Shown here piece after piece: positions 1 to 5,779 of a stretch of 15,607 nt of DNA. The notes under the pieces were generated by a model. The model made no database searches. It worked only from the letters and a program-made list of their open reading frames with translations, and had not been told where the DNA came from. Source of the DNA: an uncultured Eubacteriales bacterium (GTDB lineage: Bacteria; Bacillota; Clostridia; Oscillospirales; Oscillospiraceae); NCBI GenBank assembly GCA_900546415.1, contig URCY01000044.1:1-15607 (forward strand), written 5' to 3'. A program made the translations under genes and the position numbers. Position 1 is the stretch's first letter. Each line of letters starts with the position of its first letter.

Positions 1-17
1 GTAAAGGATTCCTGCGA

Positions 18-39
18 TTTCCAAACCTCAATTTGGAAA
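18..39. repeat. Short inverted repeat (operator-like or weak hairpin)
   Basis: TTTCCAAA at 18-25 is matched by its exact reverse complement TTTGGAAA at 32-39, with a 6-base centre. It lies in AT-rich DNA about 50 bases ahead of a possible small ORF. It could be a regulator binding site or a weak hairpin belonging to something left of the window. No function can be assigned. Confidence 0.3.
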
Positions 40-89
40 CAAAATCCCTCGCTGATCGCTCTTGCAATTTAATCAGAGGTTCCCTTGGA

Positions 90-230
90 ATGAAGAGAGA
101 GGAAATGGAACAAAGCGGTGTATCTCATTACACTTTTCGGGTCGAGGAAGCCCTGCACGGGCAGCCGAGGCGCTATGCGCTGCAATATGCGGATGTGCTG
201 ACGCATGATATTGAGCTTTTGGATCTTTGA
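90..230 (+). CDS. Possible small protein, 46 aa, unknown function
   Basis: An ATG at 90 follows AGAGG at 75-79 with about 10 bases of spacing and opens a 46-residue reading frame ending at 230. The product starts MKREEMEQSG and ends HDIELLDL. It is charged, with no membrane segment, signal peptide or cysteine motif. A second ATG at 105 is possible, but the purine-rich AGAGAGG lies only 2-3 bases before it, so 90 is preferred. The frame stays open upstream to an ATG at 33, where no ribosome site is visible. It ends 11 bases before a strong hairpin. I do not recognise the family. It could be a genuine short protein of the kind common between Clostridia genes, or a chance frame. Confidence 0.35.
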   Translation: MKREEMEQSGVSHYTFRVEEALHGQPRRYALQYADVLTHDIELLDL

Positions 231-241
231 ACAGAGCGGCA

Positions 242-277
242 GGAGGACAGCGGGGCGGCTTCGCTCCGCTGTCCTCC
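242..277. repeat. Strong 12-bp hairpin without T-tract
   Basis: GGAGGACAGCGG (242-253) pairs perfectly with CCGCTGTCCTCC (266-277). Three further G-C pairs are possible inside the 12-base loop (255-257 with 262-264). No run of T follows on either strand, so it is not a clear intrinsic terminator. It sits just after the small ORF. Stabilising 3' structure or a palindromic repeat are alternatives. Positions 278-371 hold nothing else I can name. Confidence 0.5.
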
Positions 278-373
278 ATTCCTCGCGCACGTTCATGGCC
301 TTCGCCGCACAGTGTGCGTCAGCACGAGGCGCGCGGGTTTTGATAAAATATTGGATTCTGAAATCGGTAGGAG

Positions 374-411
374 AAAAAAGGCTTGCGGCCTTAATCGGAC
401 GCAAGCCTTTT
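374..411 (-). terminator. Intrinsic terminator overlapping the end of the HAD gene
   Basis: Read leftward, an 8-bp stem (400-407 with 380-387) is extended by four A-T pairs (408-411 with 376-379) and followed by a run of six T (379-374). The 12-base loop, 388-399, contains the TAA stop of the HAD gene (391-393), so the upstream arm of the hairpin is made from its last coding bases. It is the natural end of the leftward YabE-like/rsmA/HAD transcript. Confidence 0.85.
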
Positions 412-1092
412 CAGCAGCTCCGGCAGCTCCGGGAGGCTGTGGATCTCATAGGTCGGGCGGATGTCGGGGCGGCCGGGGCTGTGCTTCGGGTTGAACCAGC
501 AGGTGTCGATCCCGGCGTTCCGGCCGCCGAGGATGTCGCTGGTCAGGCTGTCGCCGATCATCAGCGCGGCGCGGGGATCGAAGCCTGCGATGTGCGAAAA
601 GCAGTAGTCAAAATATGCGCGCTCCGGCTTGTGGTGGCCGGTGGTCTCGGAGATAAAAATATCCTGAAAATAGGGGACGATCCCGGCGCTGGCCAGACGC
701 GATTCCTGCGTGTCGGCCACGCCGTTGGAGGCGATGAAAAGCCGGTAATGCGGCGCAAGCGCGGCCAGAAGCTCCGGCGCATGGGGGACGAAATAGTGCC
801 CGATGCCGAGATAGCCGCGATAGAGCGCCTCGGCGTGCTCCGGATCGAGGGAAAGCCCCAGCTCGCCGAACAGCAGCGCGAAGCGCCGCACCAGCACCTC
901 GTCGCGGGTCAGCTCGCCGCGCTCGAAGGCCTCCCACTGCGCGATGTTGATGGCGCAATAGCGGTCGATGAGCGCGTCGGTCGGCTCGAGGCCCAGGTCG
1001 CGGAAGGCCTTGCGGATCGCGACCTGCTCGGCGGCGTCAAAATCCAGCAGCGTGTTGTCCAGATCAAACAGCAAAAACCGGTATTGCTTCAT
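391..1092 (-). CDS. yjjG: HAD-superfamily nucleotidase, YjjG/YfnB type
   Basis: A 233-aa haloacid dehalogenase-fold phosphatase. Motif I is DLDNTLLD with nucleophile D10 and acid/base D12. Motif II is SNG at 122-124, motif III is K155-P156, and motif IV is GDSLTSD with D181 and D186. The helical cap lies between about residues 18 and 100. The pattern NTLLDFDAAE, SNGVADTQ and SDILGGxNAGIDTCWFN matches the YjjG family, which dephosphorylates pyrimidine nucleoside 5'-monophosphates, including non-canonical ones, and so helps clean the nucleotide pool. Substrate choice here is inferred from family resemblance; a general phosphatase remains possible. Length is normal. The start ATG overlaps the rsmA stop by 4 bases, so translation is probably coupled; only a modest GGAG lies upstream. 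It is predicted to be cytosolic and Mg2+-dependent. Confidence 0.88.
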   Translation of the reverse strand: MKQYRFLLFDLDNTLLDFDAAEQVAIRKAFRDLGLEPTDALIDRYCAINIAQWEAFERGELTRDEVLVRRFALLFGELGLSLDPEHAEALYRGYLGIGHYFVPHAPELLAALAPHYRLFIASNGVADTQESRLASAGIVPYFQDIFISETTGHHKPERAYFDYCFSHIAGFDPRAALMIGDSLTSDILGGRNAGIDTCWFNPKHSPGRPDIRPTYEIHSLPELPELLKRLASD

Positions 1093-1949
1093 TGCGCCGC
1101 TCCGATCCGGTTCGAGAGCGCCGCAAAGGCCGGAATATCCAGCGTTTCGCCGCGCACATTGGGCGCAAGCCCGGCCTCGGCGAGCAGCTCGGCAAGCCGC
1201 GCCTTGGGCAGCTGCGGGAAGCCTGCGGCCAGACCGTTGAGCAGCGTCTTGCGCCGCATGGCGAAGCTGGCGCGCACGGTTCTGAAGAACAGCGCCTCGC
1301 TGTCGATCGCGGCCGGGGGCGCCGTGCGGCGCACGAGGCGCACCACGGCGCTCGTGACCTTCGGCTGCGGCACGAAGCAGGACGCCGGAACGTCGAACAG
1401 CAGCTCCGGCTCGGCGTGATACTGACAGAGAATGGAGAAGGCGGAATAATCCGGCGCTCCGGCGCGCGCGCAGATGCGCTGCGCGACCTCCTTCTGCACC
1501 ATGACGGTGATCGCGTCGAAGCAGCGGCTCTCGAGCAGCTTGGTCAGCACCGGAGAGGTGATGTAATAGGGGAGATTCGCACAGGCCAACGGACGCAGCC
1601 CTGCGAATTTCTCCTGCACGAGCGCCGGCAGATCAGCCTTGAGCGCGTCCGTGAAACGCAGCTCCAGATTGTCGAAATCCGCCATCGTCTCAGCGAGCAC
1701 GGGCGCGAGCGACGTATCCACCTCGAGCGCGACGACCTTACCCGCGCGGGCGCAGAGCGCCTGCGTCAGTGAGCCGAAGCCCGGCCCGATCTCGAGCACG
1801 CCGCAGGATGCGTCGACGCCGCTCTCGGCGGCGATGCGCTCAGGCACCCAGCGCTGATTGAGAAAATTCTGTCCCTTGGCCTTGGAAAAATGGAAGCCGT
1901 ATCGGCTCAGCAGCTCGCGGATCTGCTGCATATTGCAAACGTCGATCAT
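1089..1949 (-). CDS. rsmA: 16S rRNA (adenine1518/1519-N6) dimethyltransferase RsmA (KsgA)
   Basis: A 286-aa methyltransferase that dimethylates two adjacent adenines in the 3'-terminal hairpin of 16S rRNA using S-adenosylmethionine, a late step and checkpoint in 30S assembly. Visible motifs are KGQNFL at 25-30, the SAM-binding EIGPGFG at 53-59, an acidic residue ending the next strands at about D101, and the catalytic NLPYY at 125-129. The small C-terminal helical domain ends in GAAQ. I chose the ATG at 1949 because AGAGGTGG lies just before it; an in-frame ATG at 2000 would add 17 residues unlike the family and has no good ribosome site. It sits 57 bases after a YabE-like gene, as in Bacillus, but without rnmV between them, and overlaps the HAD gene. 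Its ribosome site lies inside a terminator-like hairpin. Confidence 0.96.
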   Translation of the reverse strand: MIDVCNMQQIRELLSRYGFHFSKAKGQNFLNQRWVPERIAAESGVDASCGVLEIGPGFGSLTQALCARAGKVVALEVDTSLAPVLAETMADFDNLELRFTDALKADLPALVQEKFAGLRPLACANLPYYITSPVLTKLLESRCFDAITVMVQKEVAQRICARAGAPDYSAFSILCQYHAEPELLFDVPASCFVPQPKVTSAVVRLVRRTAPPAAIDSEALFFRTVRASFAMRRKTLLNGLAAGFPQLPKARLAELLAEAGLAPNVRGETLDIPAFAALSNRIGAAQ

Positions 1950-1989
1950 AAAAAACCACCTCTTTCCTGATAGTATATCAGAAAAGAGG
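1950..1989 (-). terminator. Terminator-like hairpin covering the rsmA ribosome binding site
   Basis: On the leftward strand, 1989-1976 pairs with 1972-1959 over 14 positions (one G-U in the RNA) around a 3-base loop. TGG and six T follow at 1955-1950, abutting the rsmA ATG. It can act as the intrinsic terminator of the YabE-like gene. The downstream arm contains GAGG of the rsmA ribosome site, so a transcript reading through would fold with that site partly hidden. Confidence 0.75.
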
Positions 1990-2000
1990 CGATTTTGCAA
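1972..2000 (-). promoter_or_regulatory. Candidate rsmA promoter embedded in the hairpin
   Basis: Leftward TTGCAA (2000-1995), a 17-base spacer and TATACT (1977-1972), preceded by TGA so that it is an extended -10. The -35 is only 4/6 but spacing is ideal. Transcription would start near 1965, inside the downstream arm of the hairpin, giving a leader of about 16 bases that cannot form the stem and leaves the rsmA ribosome site open. Confidence 0.55.
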
Positions 2001-2006
2001 TTCCGA

Positions 2007-3275
2007 TCAGTTCAGAATGTACAGGGTGCAGGTGCGCACGCCGAAGGCGTAGCACTCGGCAATGGTGTTGAAGTAGAGATCAACCTTGTAGCCCTTGATG
2101 GCGCTGCCGGTGTCCTCTGCGACGCAGTAGCCGTAGACATACTGGCCGTCGTTCGAGACGATGTACATTTTGGTGCCCAGCGGGATGTAGTTCGGGTCGA
2201 CGGCGATCGCGCCGACGCGGGCGACCGTTCCGGAATAGGTATAGCCGGTGTAGCCCTCGCAGGAATAGGCCGTGGCCTTGACCGTCAGCTTCTGCGAATA
2301 GGTGTAGGTCGTGCCGTTGGAGGTCGTGATGGTGTTCTCGCCGATCTCGGAGCGATCCGGGTCGGACGGCTCCTGCGGCGCCGAGGGCGACTCGCTGCCG
2401 TTGTCGGAAGGCGTCGTCGTGCTGCCGCTTCCGCCGTTGTTGCCGTCGGAGGGGGTGACGCTGCCGTTGTTGTCGTTTGACGGCTTGCTGTTCCCGCCGT
2501 CCGAGGGCTTCGAGGGACTGCTGTCAGACGGCTTCACCGCCGTGCCGCCGGTTGTGCCGATTGCGCTGTGCCCGCCGACCTGCGAGAGGATCGTGCGCTT
2601 GACGCCCGTGACGACCAGCCGCGTGACGGCCTCCTGCGTGACGGTCTCGGTCAGAACCTTGCGGCTGACCTCCTCGCCGTCCTCCAGAACGATCTGCGCC
2701 TGACAGTGCTTCGAGCCGTCGGCGCCCTCCACAAGCACGATCTCCTCATCGGGGTCAAGCTCGGGATCCTCGAAATAATTCGTCTGGTAGGAAATGACCT
2801 CGTCGTATTCCTCCAGCCGGATCTCCTTCTGGACGATCGAGACGGTCATGCCGTTGAAAGTCCGGCGGTCGGTCTGGCAGGAGAGGACGTCGTTCGCGCC
2901 CGGAACGATGTTCATCCGGGAGAGCAGCTCCGCGACCGTCTCGCCGTAGCTGGAGACTGTCCGGCTCACACCGTGATGGATCACGGTGATGCGCTGCATC
3001 CGTTGAACGTCGATCTTGCCGACGCCGTCGGTATAGGTCGTGGTGTAGGTATCCTCTTCGCCCAGCTTGATGCCGACCTCCTTGAGAACGGTCTCGGGGT
3101 CGCGGCTGAAGGAATTGTGCGCCGTGACGAGATCGCCGTCGGTGATGACATACCGGTTTTGAGCAAAGACCGTGAAGGACAGCAGACTGACCAAAAGGGT
3201 GGCGACGACCGCCGAGGCGATCATGCGGCGCAGCCAGACGCGCTTGCCGGATTGCTCAGAATTTGCTCTGCGCAT
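2007..3275 (-). CDS. YabE-like cell-wall protein with DUF348, G5 and 3D domains
   Basis: A 422-aa exported protein. Basic residues 11-18 are followed by a hydrophobic segment at about 19-37 ending near FAQ, either an uncleaved anchor or a signal peptide. Two DUF348 repeats (about 42-84 and 96-138) and a G5 domain (about 152-228) follow, then a low-complexity Ser/Pro/Gly/Asn linker with KPSD-like repeats (240-318) and a C-terminal 3D domain (332-420). The three aspartates of the 3D domain are visible in AVDP (D360), EDTG (D388) and KVDL (D399). This is the architecture of Bacillus YabE and resembles resuscitation-promoting factors; 3D domains act like MltA-type lytic transglycosylases on peptidoglycan. 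The start is supported by AAGGAGGA (3290-3283) 7 bases upstream. It has a consensus promoter and a WalR-box-like site, consistent with wall-stress control. Enzymatic activity is inferred. Confidence 0.9.
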   Translation of the reverse strand: MRRANSEQSGKRVWLRRMIASAVVATLLVSLLSFTVFAQNRYVITDGDLVTAHNSFSRDPETVLKEVGIKLGEEDTYTTTYTDGVGKIDVQRMQRITVIHHGVSRTVSSYGETVAELLSRMNIVPGANDVLSCQTDRRTFNGMTVSIVQKEIRLEEYDEVISYQTNYFEDPELDPDEEIVLVEGADGSKHCQAQIVLEDGEEVSRKVLTETVTQEAVTRLVVTGVKRTILSQVGGHSAIGTTGGTAVKPSDSSPSKPSDGGNSKPSNDNNGSVTPSDGNNGGSGSTTTPSDNGSESPSAPQEPSDPDRSEIGENTITTSNGTTYTYSQKLTVKATAYSCEGYTGYTYSGTVARVGAIAVDPNYIPLGTKMYIVSNDGQYVYGYCVAEDTGSAIKGYKVDLYFNTIAECYAFGVRTCTLYILN

Positions 3276-3322
3276 AAGAGTATCCTCCTTTCATGACGTG
3301 GTAAGGTAAGATGCGAAACTAT

Positions 3323-3339
3323 TGTTACCGAATTGTAAC
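3323..3339. promoter_or_regulatory. WalR-box-like site (TGTTAC-N5-TGTAAC)
   Basis: TGTTAC (3323-3328) and TGTAAC (3334-3339), separated by exactly 5 bases on the + strand, fit the published WalR consensus TGT(A/T)A(A/T/C)-N5-TGT(A/T)A(A/T/C). It lies just downstream of the predicted start (about 3342) of the leftward wall-protein gene, a position suited to repression. The two arms also form the inverted repeat GTTAC/GTAAC, so another regulator is possible. Confidence 0.5.
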
Positions 3340-3348
3340 TACGAGCTT

Positions 3349-3376
3349 ATTATAACAAAAATAACGGATTTGTCAA
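3349..3376 (-). promoter_or_regulatory. Promoter of the YabE-like gene
   Basis: Leftward TTGACA (3376-3371), a 16-base spacer and TATAAT (3354-3349), with TG one base before the -10. Both hexamers are perfect vegetative-sigma consensus. The start should be near 3342, giving a leader of about 66 bases before the ATG at 3275. The AT-rich DNA from 3377 to 3529 shows no further element I can support. Confidence 0.85.
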
Positions 3377-3529
3377 GGGTTTTATTAAAAACCAAGAGTA
3401 ACGCGAACTTTTTTAGCGGTTATGTAAACGTTATGAGAACAAGATGAACGCCGCGCACCGATGAGAAGGCACTATATCTTGTGAAAAAATTACAAAGCGG
3501 TTAACATAATTAAAAATTAAAGAAACCAT

Positions 3530-3558
3530 TTGACAATTGGCGAAAAAAGTGCTATATT
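3530..3558 (+). promoter_or_regulatory. Promoter of the thrS T-box transcript
   Basis: TTGACA at 3530-3535, a 17-base spacer, TATATT at 3553-3558. Transcription should begin near 3565, just ahead of the T-box leader. The spacer sequence is nearly the same as in the rpoB promoter at 7645-7673. Confidence 0.87.
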
Positions 3559-3564
3559 GACCAT

Positions 3565-3805
3565 GATAAAACGGCTATGACGAAGATAATCGCAGAATTC
3601 GGACGGTCAGAGAGGGAGCGGTCGGTGCAAGCTCCTGCGAACGGTCTGCGTGCAACCGCTTCCGAGTCGCTCTGCCGAACCGAGTAGGCAGAGACGGGTG
3701 CGCCCGTTACTGCGCGAACGAGCGGCAGTGCCCTTGGCGCTGCAAGCAGGGTGGAACCGTGGGAACCAAAGCTTCTCACCCCTGAATTTTCAGGGGTGAT
3801 TTTTT
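3565..3805 (+). promoter_or_regulatory. T-box riboswitch leader, threonine-specific, upstream of thrS
   Basis: The leader senses uncharged tRNA-Thr and lets transcription continue into thrS when it binds. Visible parts, in order: a stem I region with CAGAGAGG and a distal GGTGCAA element, a helix CTCTGCC/GGCAGAG whose loop holds the likely specifier codon ACC (3679-3681, matching a GGU anticodon) followed by GAGTAGG, a short stem III (ACGGG-TGCG-CCCGT), the conserved T-box AGGGTGGAACCGTGGG (3748-3763), and a terminator. The TGGA of the T-box predicts a U at the tRNA discriminator position. The gene downstream being a threonyl-tRNA synthetase confirms the specificity. Confidence 0.95.
3776..3805 (+). 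terminator. T-box-controlled intrinsic terminator
   Basis: TCACCCCTG (3776-3784) pairs with CAGGGGTGA (3791-3799), followed by six T (3800-3805). Two further A-T pairs can close the loop. It is the default off-structure of the T-box leader, 60 bases before the thrS ATG. Confidence 0.93.
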
Positions 3806-3865
3806 GTTGCGCAAAAGCATGGCAAAATAAGAAATGTGCCCCTAATTATTAAGGAGGGAATCCCA

Positions 3866-5656
3866 ATGTCAGAAGAAAACCAGTACACCTTTGAAAACGA
3901 GGCCTATCGCAAGACCTATTGGCACACCTGCTCGCATGTTATGGCGCAGGCCGTCAAGCGCCTGTATCCGCAGGTGAAGCTTGCCATCGGCCCGTCCATC
4001 GACAACGGCTTCTACTACGATTTCGACAGCGATTTTGCCTTCACGCAGGAGCACCTCGACGCCATCGAGGCCGAGATGAAGAAGATCTGCAAGGAGCGCC
4101 TGCCGCTTGTCCGCAGCGAAAAGCCGCGCGCCGAGGCCATCGCCTATATGGAGGAGAAGGGCGAGCCGTACAAGGCCGAGCTGATCCGCGACCTGCCGGA
4201 GGACGCCGTCATCTCGTTCTATACGCAGGGCGAGTTCACCGATCTCTGCGCCGGCCCGCATCTTGACAACACCGGCCGCATCAAGGGCAACGCCGTCAAG
4301 CTGACGCAGTGCTGCGGCGCCTATTGGCGCGGCGATTCCAAGCGCAAGATGCTCCAGCGCATCTACGGCGTCGCCTTCCCGAAGAAGGAGGAGCTGGAGG
4401 AATACCTGCAAAAGCAGGAGGAGGCGCGCAAGCGCGACCACAACAAGCTCGGCCGCGAGCTGGAGTATTTCTCCACCGTCGACGTGATCGGTCAGGGTCT
4501 GCCGATCCTGCTGCCCAAGGGCGCCCGCGTCATTCAGCTTTTGCAGCGCTGGGTCGAGGACGAGGAGCAGAAGCGCGGCTATCTTTTGACCAAGACGCCG
4601 CTCATGGCCAAGCGCGAGCTTTATAAGATCTCCGGCCACTGGGATCACTACCTCGACGGCATGTTCGTCATGGGCGACCCGGCTGACGACAGCAAGGAGT
4701 GCTTCGCGCTGCGTCCGATGACCTGCCCGTTCCAGTATCAGGTCTTCCTGAACCGCGCCCGCTCCTATCGCGACCTGCCGATGCGTCTCGGCGAGACGTC
4801 CACGCTGTTCCGCAACGAGGATTCCGGCGAAATGCACGGTCTGATCCGCGTCCGCCAGTTCACGATCTCCGAGGGACACATCGTCCTGCGCCCGGATCAG
4901 CTCGAGGAGGAGTTCAAGCACTGCCTCGATCTTGCCAAGTATTGCCTCGGCACGGTCGGCCTGCTTGAGGACTGCACCTTCCGCTTCTCCCAGTGGGATC
5001 CGAGGAACCCGAACAATAAGTACGAGGGCACGGCCGAGCAGTGGAACGAGGCGCAGGAGATCATGGGGCGCATCCTCGACGATCTCGGCGTGAAATACAC
5101 CATCGGCATCGACGAGGCCGCATTCTACGGCCCGAAGCTCGACATTCAGTATAAGAACGTCTTCGGCAAGGAGGACACCCTCGTCACCATCCAGATCGAC
5201 CTGCTGCTTGCGCAGCGCTTCGGCATGGAGTACACCGATCAGAACGGCCAGAAGGCCACGCCCTATATCATCCACCGCACGTCCCTCGGCTGCTACGAGC
5301 GCACGCTGGCCTACCTGATCGAGAAATATGCCGGCGCGCTGCCGCTGTGGATGGCGCCGACGCAGGTGCGCATCCTGCCGATCACCGACCGCGCGCATGA
5401 CTACGCCAAGCAGCTCGAGGAGCAGCTCTTCGCCAAGGGCATCCGCACCGAGAGCGACCTGCGCAGCGAGAAGCTGGGCTACAAGATCCGCGAGGCGCAG
5501 ATGCAGAAGATCCCGTATATGCTGGTCGTCGGCGACCGCGACATCGAGAACGGCACGGTCTCCGTCCGCACCCGCGGCGGCGAGGATCTCGGCGCGATGA
5601 AGCCCGAGGACTTCATGGCCAAGTGCCTGCACGAGATCGAGACGAAGCAGTGCTGA
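3866..5656 (+). CDS. thrS: Threonyl-tRNA synthetase lacking the TGS domain
   Basis: A 596-aa class II aminoacyl-tRNA synthetase that attaches threonine to tRNA-Thr. The start at 3866 follows AAGGAGGG by 7 bases; an in-frame ATG at 3836 has no ribosome site. The protein opens directly in the editing domain: HTCSH (H20, H24) and DLCAGPH (C128, H132) are the HxxxH and CxxxH motifs that clear mis-charged serine. The catalytic core spans about 200-495, with likely zinc ligands C287, H338 and H470, motif 2 FRNEDSG (R316) and motif 3 LGCYERTLAYLIEKYAG. The anticodon-binding domain covers about 498-590. Usual bacterial enzymes are about 640 aa and begin with a TGS domain, absent here; the T-box terminator lies too close for one to be encoded upstream. 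Motif variants such as FTISEGH replace the common FTQDDAH. Expression is governed by the T-box. Confidence 0.96.
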   Translation: MSEENQYTFENEAYRKTYWHTCSHVMAQAVKRLYPQVKLAIGPSIDNGFYYDFDSDFAFTQEHLDAIEAEMKKICKERLPLVRSEKPRAEAIAYMEEKGEPYKAELIRDLPEDAVISFYTQGEFTDLCAGPHLDNTGRIKGNAVKLTQCCGAYWRGDSKRKMLQRIYGVAFPKKEELEEYLQKQEEARKRDHNKLGRELEYFSTVDVIGQGLPILLPKGARVIQLLQRWVEDEEQKRGYLLTKTPLMAKRELYKISGHWDHYLDGMFVMGDPADDSKECFALRPMTCPFQYQVFLNRARSYRDLPMRLGETSTLFRNEDSGEMHGLIRVRQFTISEGHIVLRPDQLEEEFKHCLDLAKYCLGTVGLLEDCTFRFSQWDPRNPNNKYEGTAEQWNEAQEIMGRILDDLGVKYTIGIDEAAFYGPKLDIQYKNVFGKEDTLVTIQIDLLLAQRFGMEYTDQNGQKATPYIIHRTSLGCYERTLAYLIEKYAGALPLWMAPTQVRILPITDRAHDYAKQLEEQLFAKGIRTESDLRSEKLGYKIREAQMQKIPYMLVVGDRDIENGTVSVRTRGGEDLGAMKPEDFMAKCLHEIETKQC

Positions 5657-5679
5657 ATTCCGTCTGCTGACTGTATCAT

Positions 5680-5724
5680 AGCAAAAACCACAGGTCGAAA
5701 TCCGTCGTCCTGTGGTTTTTTGCT
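5680..5724 (+). terminator. thrS terminator
   Basis: AGCAAAAACCACAGG (5680-5694) pairs with CCTGTGGTTTTTTGCT (5709-5724) around a 14-base loop; the right arm carries a run of six T. The matching A-run on the left means it could also stop leftward transcription. It separates thrS from the peptidase operon. Confidence 0.9.
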
Positions 5725-5743
5725 GTTCTTTTTCATAAAATTA

Positions 5744-5752
5744 TGATATAAT
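5744..5752 (+). promoter_or_regulatory. Extended -10 promoter for the peptidase/ydcF-like pair
   Basis: TGATATAAT at 5744-5752 is a perfect extended -10. No good -35 lies 16-18 bases upstream; that position falls in the end of the thrS terminator (about 5724-5729). The arms TCATAA (5733-5738) and TTATGA (5741-5746) form an inverted repeat touching the -10. The transcript would start near 5759, about 20 bases before the ATG. Confidence 0.65.
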
Positions 5753-5779
5753 GGAAAAAAATCCCGAAGGAGGAGCAAA

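Noticed and set aside
487..502. Possible acquired rifampicin resistance in RpoB (given as residue numbers around the pocket)
   Set aside because: The key residues D492, H502 and S507 are all wild type, so no resistance is indicated by this region.
205..1419. A 404-codon frame on the + strand across the HAD and rsmA genes
   Set aside because: The opposite strand encodes two proteins with complete catalytic motifs; this frame has none and crosses a terminator.
3489..3506. A second WalR-like site (on the complementary strand TGTTAA...TGTAAT) near the thrS promoter
   Set aside because: The half-sites are separated by 6 bases, not 5, so it does not meet the consensus; AT-rich DNA makes such near matches likely.
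3869..5632. A 587-codon antisense frame opposite thrS
   Set aside because: Shadow of thrS; no family motif, no start signal, and it would run into the thrS T-box region.
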